DNA of 11,452 nucleotides from Sandaracinaceae bacterium. Lineage in GTDB: Bacteria > Myxococcota_A > Polyangia > Polyangiales > JAFGIB01. This document shows, one piece after another, positions 1-6,983 of the stretch. The position numbers were made by a program, and so were the translations under genes. Numbering within the stretch: the first letter of the stretch is position 1; the number at the start of each line of letters is the position of its first letter. The DNA is taken from positions 1-11,452 of the forward strand of contig JADGRG010000376.1 of NCBI GenBank assembly GCA_017881145.1, read 5' to 3'. The notes under the pieces are model-generated. The model worked only from the letters and a program-made list of their open reading frames with translations. It was not told where the DNA came from and did no database searches.

Positions 1-108
1 AAGATTTTTGCAAGAGTTGTGAGTGGTTAGCGGGTGAGTCGACAAGGGTAGCAGGGTGAGCCCGAAGCGCGTGGCACGCCCGAATGGCGTCCTAGCCGAG
101 CCCCGACT
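1..108. other. Left edge, no gene recognised
   Basis: I see no convincing coding frame, RNA gene or terminator here. The stretch lies beyond the 3' end of the uncertain minus-strand ORF and may belong to a feature outside the window. If the 109-726 ORF is not real, the gene-free stretch extends to 749. Confidence 0.4.
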
Positions 109-726
109 TCAGATCCCGACGCGGATCGCGGTCAGCTCGCCCACGACGCTGCCGACACACCCGCCAATAACCAGCCAGAGTTCTTGGAAATGCCGGCCAG
201 CGTCTGCGCGAGTCGCAGCGACGGAAAGCCAATCCGCCCACGGCTTGCCCCAGGCTTCGTAGAAGTGCCTGCGGGGTACGTCGTGCGCAACCAGGACACG
301 GCGACCCGGGTCAGTCTCCCAAGGCAGCCTCGCAATCTTCTTCGTGATCGCGGCTTCAATCGACGCGATGTAGCCATCCACGGTGAAGTGGTGGCCACCC
401 GAGATGATCACCAGTGGCGCGGCCCGCCCGTCTGATCTCCTGATGTCATTCGGCGGACAACGGCAGATATGGACCCAGTCCGCCACCGCTCCGAGCGCCG
501 GGTATGCTCGTGTGTCGACGCGACGAAGTAGTCCCGGCACGTGTTTCGGGAGCGATGTCGGAACAGCATCCGCACACGGTGCGATGGCCTGCCGCTGTGC
601 CACGACATCCTGAGCAAACAAGACGAGCGTTCGTGGTTGCGGCTCACGGTGTGCTGCATCCGGATTGCGCAGCAGTCGGTTTCGGGGATTCAGTCCACGC
701 TCAGGTGGACAAGCGGCGGTCGCCAC
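109..726 (-). CDS. Uncertain hypothetical ORF, possibly decayed
   Basis: This is an open frame of 205 codons, and I do not recognise the product. The only family-like stretch is a hydrophobic strand followed by SGGH (VIISGGH, about residues 103-109), reminiscent of the YdcF/DUF218 core strand, but the expected downstream acidic and Thr/Asn motifs are absent. The C-terminus is hydrophobic (LWLVIGG). Third-position G+C is high in this frame for most of positions 109-480, but from about 481 to 720 the G+C peak moves to another minus-strand frame. That is unlike an intact gene and fits a frameshifted remnant or non-coding DNA. The first ATG lies only 23 nt from the divergent VOC gene, leaving little room for a promoter. 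A real gene could also start further in from a GTG or TTG. Confidence 0.25.
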   Translation of the reverse strand: MATAACPPERGLNPRNRLLRNPDAAHREPQPRTLVLFAQDVVAQRQAIAPCADAVPTSLPKHVPGLLRRVDTRAYPALGAVADWVHICRCPPNDIRRSDGRAAPLVIISGGHHFTVDGYIASIEAAITKKIARLPWETDPGRRVLVAHDVPRRHFYEAWGKPWADWLSVAATRADAGRHFQELWLVIGGCVGSVVGELTAIRVGI

Positions 727-749
727 ACCAGGTTGGTTCCTGGAGCCAC

Positions 750-1196
750 ATGGAAATCAACGGCATCGCCCACATCCAGCTTTCGGTGACCGACTTCGCA
801 GCCAGTCGTGCGTTCTACGGCCGGCTCCTGCCGGCGCTCGGTATGCACGTGCAATACGACGAGCCAGGTCTCTTCTATTGCATCGGAGGCCGCACGGGAT
901 TGCTGATCACCGCCTGCGCCCCGGAGCTGCGCGAAGAGCGCTTCAACCAGCGTAGAGCCGGGCTTCATCACGTGTGCTTCCGCGCACGCGAGCGCGCAGA
1001 CGTCGATGCGGTGCATGAGCTGGTGCGCGAGTTGGGCTGCGTGATCGCGCACGCGCCCGAGGAGGGTCCTTGGGCGAAGGGGTACTACTCGCTCCTCTTC
1101 GAGGATCCCGACGGCATTCGTCTCGAGATCAACCACGTGCCAGGCAAGGGCAACCTCGATCCAACGGTGCAGCTACCGCGCGGTCGTCCCGCCTGA
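750..1196 (+). CDS. VOC-superfamily (glyoxalase/dioxygenase fold) protein
   Basis: The 148-residue protein is one complete VOC module of two beta-alpha-beta-beta-beta halves, the usual length for single-domain members. It opens with the typical strand (IAHIQLSVTD) and the helix motif SRAFYGRLL. The second half begins GLHHVCFRA, and the end has the FEDPDGIRLEI signature. Candidate metal ligands are His8, His74 (or His73) and Glu126, so a divalent-metal enzyme is likely. The substrate cannot be read from sequence; glyoxalase, fosfomycin/bleomycin-resistance and ring-cleavage enzymes share the fold. The start is the ATG at 750, with GGAG at 742-745. The frame is open a further 82 codons upstream, but that part does not resemble the family. 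The next gene, a GST-like protein, follows after about 50 nt, so co-transcription and a joint detoxification role are possible. Confidence 0.88.
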   Translation: MEINGIAHIQLSVTDFAASRAFYGRLLPALGMHVQYDEPGLFYCIGGRTGLLITACAPELREERFNQRRAGLHHVCFRARERADVDAVHELVRELGCVIAHAPEEGPWAKGYYSLLFEDPDGIRLEINHVPGKGNLDPTVQLPRGRPA

Positions 1197-1246
1197 GTCG
1201 AACGGCGCAGCGATCCAATCCGAGAGAATGCTGAGGTGTGCGGCGC

Positions 1247-1879
1247 ATGCAGCTGATTGGTCAATACGACTCCCCCTTCGTTCGTAGAGTGGCGGTGGCC
1301 TTACACGAGTACGGGCTACCTTATGATCATCTGCCTTGGTCGGTGTGGGCCGAGGAAGCTCAGCTCGCGAAGCTGAGTCCGCTGCGGCGCGTGCCGGTGC
1401 TCGTGCTGGACGACGGCGACACCCTGATCGAAAGCTCTGCAATCCTGGATGCGCTGGATGAGCTCGTCCCGGTCGACCGCAGCCTCCTGCCCCGGAGCGG
1501 ACCGGACCGTCGCTCTGCGCTGCAGGTGTGTGCGTTCGCGACCGGCGTAGCCGATAAGGCCGTGAGTCTGCTCTACGAGCACGTCTTGCGTGTGCCGGAG
1601 CAGCGCAACGAACGCTGGGCAAACCGCTGCGTGGCGCAGATCAGCGACACACTCGACCTGCTCGAACACAACCGAAGGGGCCGCAGTGGCCAGTGGTGGC
1701 TTGGTGAGTGTTTGAGTCATGCAGATATCGCAGTGGGTTGTGCGTTGCGCTTCACTCGCGAGGCTCACCCGCAGCGATCGTCGTGGAGCGCATGGCCAAC
1801 GCTTGCGGCCCACGCGGCCGCCTGCGAGGCGCGGCCCACGTTCCAATGTGTCGTGCAGCCCTTGACGGTGCAGCTCTAA
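1247..1879 (+). CDS. Glutathione S-transferase family protein
   Basis: The 210-residue cytosolic protein has GST architecture. The N-terminal thioredoxin-like domain (about 1-75) begins with the strand and active-site loop IGQYDSPFVRRV, where Ser9 sits at the usual catalytic Ser/Cys position. It then has the cis-proline loop (SPLRRVPVL, Pro50) and the glutathione-contacting ESSAI (Glu62-Ser63). The all-helical C-terminal domain (about 85-205) carries the conserved SHADIAVG N-capping segment with Asp160. The family conjugates or reduces electrophiles using glutathione, but the substrate is not predictable. A GTG at 1238 is in frame and would add MRR, but the ATG at 1247 places the first strand as in homologues and has GAGG about 10 nt upstream. 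It lies between the VOC and GNAT genes on the same strand. Confidence 0.88.
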   Translation: MQLIGQYDSPFVRRVAVALHEYGLPYDHLPWSVWAEEAQLAKLSPLRRVPVLVLDDGDTLIESSAILDALDELVPVDRSLLPRSGPDRRSALQVCAFATGVADKAVSLLYEHVLRVPEQRNERWANRCVAQISDTLDLLEHNRRGRSGQWWLGECLSHADIAVGCALRFTREAHPQRSSWSAWPTLAAHAAACEARPTFQCVVQPLTVQL

Positions 1880-1949
1880 GCTGGCGGCACGCAGCGGCCG
1901 CACCGCGAACCTTGCGGGTCGACAGTTTTGGCGGTAGTTGGCTGGCTTG

Positions 1950-2429
1950 ATGACCACCTTGGGCCACGTGCGCGAGAGCCGACCGGAGGACGACGGGCTG
2001 CTGGCTGGTCATTTCCACTCTATGTGGAGAGACAACGGCGTCGCCACCGAGCGAATCCGCGCCGACTGGGAGAGCCGAGCGCTCGCCTTCATCCGCGACG
2101 CGCGCCGCGAGCTCAAATTTCGGGCATTCGTTGCTGAGTCGGACGGCGGAGAGGTGATCGGCTCAGCGAGCTGCCAACTCTTCGCGGGGCTCTACCCGGA
2201 CATTCTCGATTCCGCAGAGCGCCGTTACGGATACATCTGGGGCGTGTACGTCGAGCGCGACCAGCGGCGCCAAGGGGTCGCGCGCGGACTCACCGAAGCT
2301 GCAACGGCATACCTCAAGTCCATCGGATGCACGCATGCGTTACTCCACGCCTCGCCATCGGGACGCCCGGTTTACGCGGGTCTCGGCTTCGAGCCGACCA
2401 ACGAAATGCGTCTGAGCCTCCTCGAGTAG
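1950..2429 (+). CDS. GNAT family N-acetyltransferase
   Basis: The 159-residue protein is a single GNAT domain. Strand 4 and the acetyl-CoA pyrophosphate loop are clear: YIWGVYVERDQRRQGVARGL (about 95-114), with the R/Q-x-x-G-x-G/A motif as RRQGVA. The C-terminal part, Y-x-G-L-G-F-x-x-x-N-E-M (about 142-153), is the usual ending of this subgroup and supplies the Tyr that often acts as general acid. The N-terminal half contains the acceptor-binding helices and gives no substrate clue; amino groups of small molecules or peptides are usual. The ATG at 1950 is preferred over an in-frame TTG at 1938. No strong Shine-Dalgarno is visible. It follows the GST gene by 70 nt and precedes mogA by 50 nt. 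Confidence 0.88.
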   Translation: MTTLGHVRESRPEDDGLLAGHFHSMWRDNGVATERIRADWESRALAFIRDARRELKFRAFVAESDGGEVIGSASCQLFAGLYPDILDSAERRYGYIWGVYVERDQRRQGVARGLTEAATAYLKSIGCTHALLHASPSGRPVYAGLGFEPTNEMRLSLLE

Positions 2430-2479
2430 CGCGTGGTCGCTGGCGCACCAGCTACACTCTTCGACCGAGCAGACCAGCC

Positions 2480-3016
2480 ATGCCCAACACGAAAGCCCGC
2501 ATCGGTATCCTCACCATCAGCGACCGAGCTAGTGCCGGCGTCTACGAAGATCGCGGTGGTCCTGCGATCGCCGACACTCTTGGCGCGTATCTCACCAGCC
2601 CGTGGGAAGCGCTGCGGCGCACCATTCCGGACGAGCAAGAACAGATCGAGCGCGCCATCTGCGAGTTGGTGGATCGTGACGGCTGCTCGCTGGTGGTGAC
2701 CACTGGCGGCACTGGACCGTCACCGCGCGATGTCACACCCGAGGCCACGACGGCCGTGTGTTCGCGCCTACTGCCTGGCTTCGGCGAGTTGATGCGCACC
2801 GCCAGCCTGCGCGAGGTTCCGACCGCGATCCTCTCTCGCCAGATCGCTGGCCTGCGCGGCACCAGCCTGATCATCAACCTGCCCGGCAAACCCAGCGCGA
2901 TTCGCACCTGCCTGGATGCGGTCTTCCCCGCGGTGCCCTACTGCCTCGACCTGATTGGCGGCGCGCGCCTCGAGACGGACCCCAACGTGCTCAAAGCGTT
3001 CCGCCCCCGCACCTGA
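2480..3016 (+). CDS. mogA: Molybdopterin adenylyltransferase MogA
   Basis: The 178-residue protein activates molybdopterin by transferring AMP from ATP, preparing it for molybdenum insertion by MoeA in cofactor synthesis in the cytoplasm. The MoaB/MogA fold is plain: an N-terminal strand (IGILTISDRASAG), the phosphate-binding loop TTGGTGPSPRDVTPEA at 74-89 with Asp84 matching the catalytic Asp of the family, an acidic IPDE segment near Asp51, and SLIINLPGKPSAI at 129-141. The ending AVPYCLDLIGG is specific to the MogA type rather than to short MoaB proteins. The start is the ATG at 2480; the frame is open 51 codons upstream, but that part overlaps the GNAT gene and has no family resemblance. 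TACACT at 2453-2458 could be a -10 element. No other molybdenum-cofactor gene is in view, so it appears isolated. Confidence 0.95.
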   Translation: MPNTKARIGILTISDRASAGVYEDRGGPAIADTLGAYLTSPWEALRRTIPDEQEQIERAICELVDRDGCSLVVTTGGTGPSPRDVTPEATTAVCSRLLPGFGELMRTASLREVPTAILSRQIAGLRGTSLIINLPGKPSAIRTCLDAVFPAVPYCLDLIGGARLETDPNVLKAFRPRT

Positions 3017-3191
3017 GTTGTGCGTGGCACGATCGCGTGGAGCGCGGTCCAGCCATGCTGCGTCGGCGCGTGGGCATCACCGAGTTCCGCGCTCGGTCCG
3101 ACGGCTCGTAGACGTGAGGCTGTCCGTTGATCTTGCGGGGCGTGTGTCGCCACGCTTCCTCACTTGGTCGCTAGCGCGACCCCGTCCGTCA
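3017..3191. other. Convergent intergenic region with hairpins
   Basis: This spacer lies between mogA (plus) and the M48 protease gene (minus), so both transcripts should end here. Two short inverted repeats are present: GCGTG/CACGC at 3140-3155 (5-bp stem, 6-nt loop) and GGTCGC/GCGACC at 3166-3181 (6-bp stem, TAGC loop). Neither is followed by a T-run on either strand, so a classic intrinsic terminator is not supported. No coding frame is convincing. Confidence 0.4.
3166..3181. repeat. Short inverted repeat, possible weak terminator
   Basis: GGTCGC-TAGC-GCGACC forms a perfect 6-bp G+C-rich stem with a 4-nt loop, 10 nt beyond the stop of the minus-strand M48 gene. A U-tract is missing, so it may only slow polymerase or protect the 3' end. 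Confidence 0.35.
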
Positions 3192-5189
3192 TCAACTCGT
3201 GGCTTGCGTCGCGCCGTCCAGCGGCGGTAGCGGCGCACCGAGCGCATCGCAGACCACGCGCAAGAGGCTCTCTTCGTCGTCGGTGATGCGCTGGTCGGCC
3301 ATCACGGTGTAGGCACAGGCGTCGACTACGCGCGCTCCGAGCTGCGGCGAGAGCGCACCGAGCTCGATCAGCGCGACACCCAGGCCCGAGAGCAGCCGCG
3401 GATTCGGTGGAAGCAGTGTCACTTGCAGGTCTGGCAGCCGCGATGCGCCCTCTGCAAATGCCTTGTTTGCGCCGCTGCCATCGAAGTCCCCCGCATGCGC
3501 CAAGAGCGAGAGCAAGAGCTCCAGCTCGTTGCGGACCGAGGCCAGCGTGCGATGTCGAATCCGCGAGCGAGCCTGGGCACCGTCTCTGTCTTCGAGGCGC
3601 GTTCGCAAGGTGTGGCCGAGCACACTCTCGAAAATCGACAGCGCTTCATCGGCGTCCATCAACGCCTGCACTGTCCGCGAGAAGACCGCTCGCTGATCAC
3701 GCGAAAGCTCACGCAACGCTGGCGCGCAGATCGCTACCAGCGGTAGGCGATCGCGTCGTGCCAGCACTCGCACTTGCAGCTCCATGCGCAGTGTCTCCAC
3801 GTGCAAGTGCGCTCCGGCCAGAGCATCGAGCTGCGCGCGCTGCGCCTTGCGAACCTCGGCGTCGCTGTCGAGCAGGAGCGCATATACGATCGCGCTGGCC
3901 GAGAACGGGCTCTGTGCGGCCTGCCGCAGCTGGGGGGACAGCGCGGCGAGCAGTCGCTTGCTCTCGTTGAGGGTTGCGACAGAGCGGACACCGACGCGGC
4001 CCACCACGTCTTGCGCGCAGGCCGGGGTGCTAGAAAGCGCTGCGACAGGGACAGAGGAAGCGCTAGCTTCGCCAGCGTGCTCTGGTTCGGGTAGGGCCGC
4101 GATCGAAAAACCACTGATGGGCAGGTCTTCCGGTTCGGCAATGCCTGCGGCCACCGCCGGAAACTCCCCATGGAATGTTGGATCGATGCGTCCGATGCGC
4201 TCGGCCAGAGGTGGATGAGTCGCAAACACGCTCTGGGCGAAAAGCCGTTTGTGGATGTCTCCAAAGAAGAAGTGACTGGCTTCATCCGCGTGCGGCGAGC
4301 TCATCTTGGCGCCCTCGGAATAGCCGCCGATCTTCTTCAGCGCACCGGCGATGCCGGCTGGATTGCGCGTGAACTGCACGGCCGAGGCGTCCGCCAGAAA
4401 CTCACGTTGCCGACTGACGGCCGCTTTAATCAACTTGCCGAAGAGCTCACCGATCGTGCCGATCAGGAACACGCCGATACCGAAGACCAAGATCGCGGTT
4501 CCGGGCGAGCCACCTTTGCGACGCGACGAGCTCTCCGCGAAGCTGCTCTGGCCGCCGATGCGTATCAGGAAACGCCCGAAGAGCCCGATGCAGACGATGC
4601 CGAACACCACGCCCATCAAGCGGATGTTCAGGCGCATGTCGCCGTTGAGCACGTGCGAGAACTCGTGGGCGATCACGCCTTGCAGCTCGTCGCGCGAGAG
4701 CTTCTCGATGCAGCCGCGGGTGGCTGCGATCGCAGCATCGCCCGTCGAGAAGCCCGCTGCGAAAGCGTTGATGCCTGCCTCCGAGTCCAGCACGAAGACC
4801 TGCGGCACCGGCACGCCCGACGCGATGGCCATCTCCTCGACCACGTTGAGCAGACGCTTCTCCAGCAGATCTTGCGGATTGCCGCTGACCAGCCGCCCGC
4901 CCAGCATCTCCGCGATCGACGCGCCTCCGCCGCGCAACGAGAGCACACGCGAGCCGCTGGCCAAAAGGACCAGCGCGGCGGTGCCCAAGAGGCAAGCCAA
5001 GAGCAGCTGCGGCTGCAAGAGTTGTGGCTGGAACGCCGGGTTGTGCATTCGCGCCGAGCCCCAGAGCTCGAGGAAGACTGCCAGGCCGTAGATGGCTGCG
5101 GCGATCGCCAACACAGCCAACACCATCAGCCATACCAGAAGGCGCGTATTGCGGCGCGCTCGGTCTTGATGCTCGAAGAAGCTGGTCAT
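3192..5189 (-). CDS. M48 family (HtpX-like) membrane metalloprotease with long C-terminal extension
   Basis: The 665-residue inner-membrane zinc protease is about twice HtpX length. Predicted membrane segments lie at about 17-41, 61-80, 190-210 and 231-254. The zinc motif HEFSH is at 175-179, and the third ligand is probably Glu263 in SRQREFLAD. NAFAAGF at about 141-147 and THPPLAERI near 325 are further M48 signatures. After about residue 340 comes a low-complexity Ala/Pro/Glu linker, then a helical region (about 400-600). The end has a TerB-like motif, ADQRITDDEESLLR (631-644), followed by GAPLPPL. The family degrades damaged membrane proteins; the extension may recruit substrates or partners (inference). 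The ATG at 5189 has GGAG 9 nt upstream (5199-5202). It follows lemA by 65 nt and is probably co-transcribed with it. The long plus-strand ORF across it is a shadow. Confidence 0.93.
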   Translation of the reverse strand: MTSFFEHQDRARRNTRLLVWLMVLAVLAIAAAIYGLAVFLELWGSARMHNPAFQPQLLQPQLLLACLLGTAALVLLASGSRVLSLRGGGASIAEMLGGRLVSGNPQDLLEKRLLNVVEEMAIASGVPVPQVFVLDSEAGINAFAAGFSTGDAAIAATRGCIEKLSRDELQGVIAHEFSHVLNGDMRLNIRLMGVVFGIVCIGLFGRFLIRIGGQSSFAESSSRRKGGSPGTAILVFGIGVFLIGTIGELFGKLIKAAVSRQREFLADASAVQFTRNPAGIAGALKKIGGYSEGAKMSSPHADEASHFFFGDIHKRLFAQSVFATHPPLAERIGRIDPTFHGEFPAVAAGIAEPEDLPISGFSIAALPEPEHAGEASASSVPVAALSSTPACAQDVVGRVGVRSVATLNESKRLLAALSPQLRQAAQSPFSASAIVYALLLDSDAEVRKAQRAQLDALAGAHLHVETLRMELQVRVLARRDRLPLVAICAPALRELSRDQRAVFSRTVQALMDADEALSIFESVLGHTLRTRLEDRDGAQARSRIRHRTLASVRNELELLLSLLAHAGDFDGSGANKAFAEGASRLPDLQVTLLPPNPRLLSGLGVALIELGALSPQLGARVVDACAYTVMADQRITDDEESLLRVVCDALGAPLPPLDGATQATS

Positions 5190-5254
5190 CCGCTAGTGCT
5201 CCGCCCGGGAGATTGTGATGCGCCCAGGCCGGCCCTGCAGCGCACGCCGCGCTC

Positions 5255-5848
5255 TCAGGAGAAAGACACCTTCGGAGCCTGCCGCTCGGATTGGCTCTCG
5301 ATCACTTCGAGCAAACCAGCGGACGTGAAGCCGAACATGCCGGCCAGCATCACGGCCGGAAACACTTCGCGCGCCACGTTATAGTCCGTAACGGAATCGT
5401 TGTAGGCCTGCCGCGCGAAGGCGACCTTGTTTTCAGTCGAGGTGAGCTGCTCGCTCAGGTCGCGCATGTTGGTGTTGGCCTTAAGGTCCGGATAGGCCTC
5501 GCTCAGCGCCATCAGTCTTCCGAGGCCCGCCGAGAGCGCACCTTCGGCACTGGCGAGCGACTTCATCGCGTTTGGATCGCCGGGACTCTGCGCCGCGCCT
5601 TGCGCTGCGTTGTAGGCGAGGTTGCGCGCCTTGATGACGGCCTCCAGCGTGTCCTTCTCGTGCTTCATGTAGCCCTTCACCGTCTCGACTAGATTGGGAA
5701 TCAGGTCGTAGCGGCGCTTGAGCTGGACATCGATCTGCGCGTAGGCGTTCTTGTAGCGGTTACGCTTTCCGACCAGGCCGTTGTAGGTCCCGATCACGAA
5801 GAGCGCGGACACCGCGATCAGTGCGAGGAAAATAAGGGCTACCCACAT
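5255..5848 (-). CDS. lemA: LemA family protein
   Basis: The 197-residue protein is anchored by one N-terminal membrane helix (about 2-20), followed by the LemA helical-bundle domain. Diagnostic stretches are YNGLVGKRNRYKNAYAQIDV (22-41), LKRRYDLIPNLVETVKGY (43-60) and, near the C-terminus, FPAVMLAGMFGF. The biochemical role of LemA is not settled; it recurrently sits next to M48/HtpX-like proteases, as here, which supports a shared membrane quality-control function. I chose the ATG at 5848 because GGGAGG (5854-5859) lies 5 nt upstream and the protein then starts directly with the membrane helix. An in-frame ATG at 5881 would add 11 residues and bury that ribosome site inside the gene. A sigma70-like promoter candidate lies about 60 nt upstream. 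Confidence 0.95.
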   Translation of the reverse strand: MWVALIFLALIAVSALFVIGTYNGLVGKRNRYKNAYAQIDVQLKRRYDLIPNLVETVKGYMKHEKDTLEAVIKARNLAYNAAQGAAQSPGDPNAMKSLASAEGALSAGLGRLMALSEAYPDLKANTNMRDLSEQLTSTENKVAFARQAYNDSVTDYNVAREVFPAVMLAGMFGFTSAGLLEVIESQSERQAPKVSFS

Positions 5849-5853
5849 CGCAT

Positions 5854-5859
5854 CCTCCC
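5854..5859 (-). promoter_or_regulatory. Strong Shine-Dalgarno of lemA
   Basis: GGGAGG on the minus strand lies 5 nt before the ATG at 5848. It decides the start in favour of 5848 over the in-frame ATG at 5881 and is the best ribosome site in the window. Confidence 0.75.
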
Positions 5860-5907
5860 GAAACCAAAGTTTGTCGGCCAATCCCCGCCGGCTTCTGTGC
5901 GGTCGAG

Positions 5908-5936
5908 ATTAAAGCGGTCTTTGACCCGCAGCGCAA
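5908..5936 (-). promoter_or_regulatory. Candidate sigma70 promoter for lemA-M48 operon
   Basis: On the minus strand TTGCGC (5931-5936) and TTTAAT (5908-5913) are 17 bp apart. The -10 hexamer matches 5 of 6 consensus bases and the -35 matches 3 of 6. It lies upstream of the lemA ribosome site in a 154-nt spacer, where a promoter for the two-gene operon is expected. This is a pattern match only. Confidence 0.35.
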
Positions 5937-6002
5937 AGGAAGTTCCGCTAGAAGTCGCAAAGCGCAGCACGCGGGCTGCAGTATCTGCCGGCGCGGGCCC
6001 GT

Positions 6003-6839
6003 TTAGCGGCGGTGGTCCTGGCCCCGGATGAAGTCCCAGGGATCACGGACACCCGGGATCGGGAAGTTATCGGCACGCGTCGGCGCTCGTCGGGGTGCAA
6101 CCGGCGCCCCCTGATTCATATTCCAACCCGCCCCGTAGCCACCATAGGGCGCGTAAGGTGTGTAGTACATGAACGGCGTCTGCGTGGTGAGCGGCAGGGC
6201 TTGCGCTCGCTGTGCCTGCTCCGCCGCGAGTTGATCCTGGTGCGCGACCTGCGCGTGTCGCGAGCTGAGCTCGAGCGTCTTGCTCTGCAGCTCGGCCTGC
6301 GCCTTGTCGCGCTCATGTTCCGCAGTGGTCGTCTGCGCCTGCAAGCGTTCGAGCTCCAGCAGCTCCTGTCGGCTCACCCAGCGGCCTTCGTGCGGCACGA
6401 AACCGGCCTGGCGAAGCTGCTCCTCGCGCTTGATCCAACCAGCGTCGGCGCGCACGAAACCCAGCCGCGCGCGAGCATCGGCGTGATCCGGGGAGAGCTC
6501 GATCACCTTCTGCAGCATCTGCCGTTCGCGCTCCACCATGCCGTGGTCGCGACAGAAGTTGGCGAGCGAGAGCAGAGCCTTGATGTCGCCTGCCTGGAGC
6601 TTCGCATAGAGCGCCTCGAAGCGCTGAACGTCCGACTCCCCGCCCACGATGCGCTCGACGCTCTCTGCCGGCAGCGAGATCTGACCGGACTCGACTTCGA
6701 CCAGCACTTTGTCGCCGCGCCGCGTCGCTTTGCCCTCGATGACCGCGCCGCCAACCAGGTGTACTTCATCGGCTCGGACATGTGCGGCCAGCACACACCC
6801 AAGAACCAAGCCGATTATCGTCGCGATCGCCCAACGCAT
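6003..6839 (-). CDS. Secreted protein with SH3-like domain, helical repeat and coiled coil
   Basis: I recognise the 278-residue protein's architecture but not a defined function. Residues 1-23 form a Sec signal peptide, with cleavage likely after VRA before DEVHL. Residues 24-66 look like a small SH3-like beta domain (alternating strands DEVHLVGGAVIEG and VLVEVESGQISLP). Residues 72-128 are helical and TPR-like (LQKVIELSPDHADARARLGF). Then comes GWIKREE...GFVPHEGRWVSRQE (134-159), a motif seen in secreted proteins of Planctomycetes and Myxococcota. Residues 155-215 are a Gln/Glu/Ala-rich coiled coil. The tail is Tyr/Pro/Gly-rich (MYYTPYAPYGGYG, 224-236). A periplasmic or envelope scaffold role is inferred. 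The ATG at 6839 has no clear Shine-Dalgarno. It lies upstream of lemA on the same strand and diverges from gdh. Confidence 0.8.
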   Translation of the reverse strand: MRWAIATIIGLVLGCVLAAHVRADEVHLVGGAVIEGKATRRGDKVLVEVESGQISLPAESVERIVGGESDVQRFEALYAKLQAGDIKALLSLANFCRDHGMVERERQMLQKVIELSPDHADARARLGFVRADAGWIKREEQLRQAGFVPHEGRWVSRQELLELERLQAQTTTAEHERDKAQAELQSKTLELSSRHAQVAHQDQLAAEQAQRAQALPLTTQTPFMYYTPYAPYGGYGAGWNMNQGAPVAPRRAPTRADNFPIPGVRDPWDFIRGQDHRR

Positions 6840-6867
6840 GCGCCGTCCAAGTCTAGCCCATCCGAGA

Positions 6868-6888
6868 GCCGTAGGCTGGTTCTACGGC
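6868..6888. repeat. Perfect inverted repeat in divergent control region
   Basis: GCCGTAG (6868-6874) and CTACGGC (6882-6888) are exact reverse complements around a 7-nt spacer. The dyad sits just upstream of TAGACT (minus strand, 6850-6855), the probable -10 of the secreted-protein gene. It could be an operator or an RNA hairpin in an upstream transcript. Confidence 0.5.
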
Positions 6889-6903
6889 CGAAGCCTGCGC
6901 TCT

Positions 6904-6918
6904 GCAACGAGGCGTTGC
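6904..6918. repeat. Perfect 15-bp dyad in divergent control region
   Basis: GCAACG (6904-6909) and CGTTGC (6913-6918) are exact reverse complements around AGG. The size and spacing fit a dimeric repressor or activator site. It lies 66 nt upstream of the glutamate dehydrogenase start and 65 nt upstream of the divergent gene, and could control either. Confidence 0.45.
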
Positions 6919-6967
6919 GTGACATCGTCCCACCTTGCCGCCGAGCAGCAATTCCCTTTCTGAAGCC

Positions 6968-6973
6968 TAGAAT
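6968..6973 (+). promoter_or_regulatory. Candidate -10 element of gdh
   Basis: TAGAAT matches the sigma70 -10 consensus at 5 of 6 positions and ends 10 nt before the gdh ATG, implying an almost leaderless transcript. No -35 match is visible at the usual spacing, so the call is weak. Confidence 0.3.
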
Positions 6974-6983
6974 TCACGGCACC

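Noticed and set aside
109..726. Assignment of the ORF to the YdcF/DUF218 family
   Set aside because: Only one short strand-SGGH motif agrees. The downstream conserved motifs are missing, so the family name is not supported.
504..749. 82-codon N-terminal extension of the VOC protein
   Set aside because: The extension has no VOC resemblance, and the internal ATG at 750 has a ribosome site and begins the first strand of the fold.
3025..3040. Sigma54-like promoter TGGCACG
   Set aside because: The -24 half matches, but the -12 GC is absent at the required spacing. A similar TGGCACG at 72-78 fails in the same way.
4170..5384. 404-codon plus-strand ORF
   Set aside because: It is antisense to the M48 protease gene, with a repetitive Arg/Ala/His-rich composition and no family features. 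The minus-strand protein is unmistakable.
5849..5881. LemA start at the upstream ATG (5881)
   Set aside because: It would place the strong GGGAGG ribosome site inside the coding region and add 11 residues before the membrane helix.
6780..6839. Lipoprotein signal (VLGC) in the secreted protein
   Set aside because: The lipobox fits poorly at -3, and a normal signal peptidase I site (VRA before DE) follows directly.
6012..6983. 324-codon upstream extension of glutamate dehydrogenase
   Set aside because: The extension is antisense to the secreted-protein gene and absent from the family; the ATG at 6984 gives the normal length.
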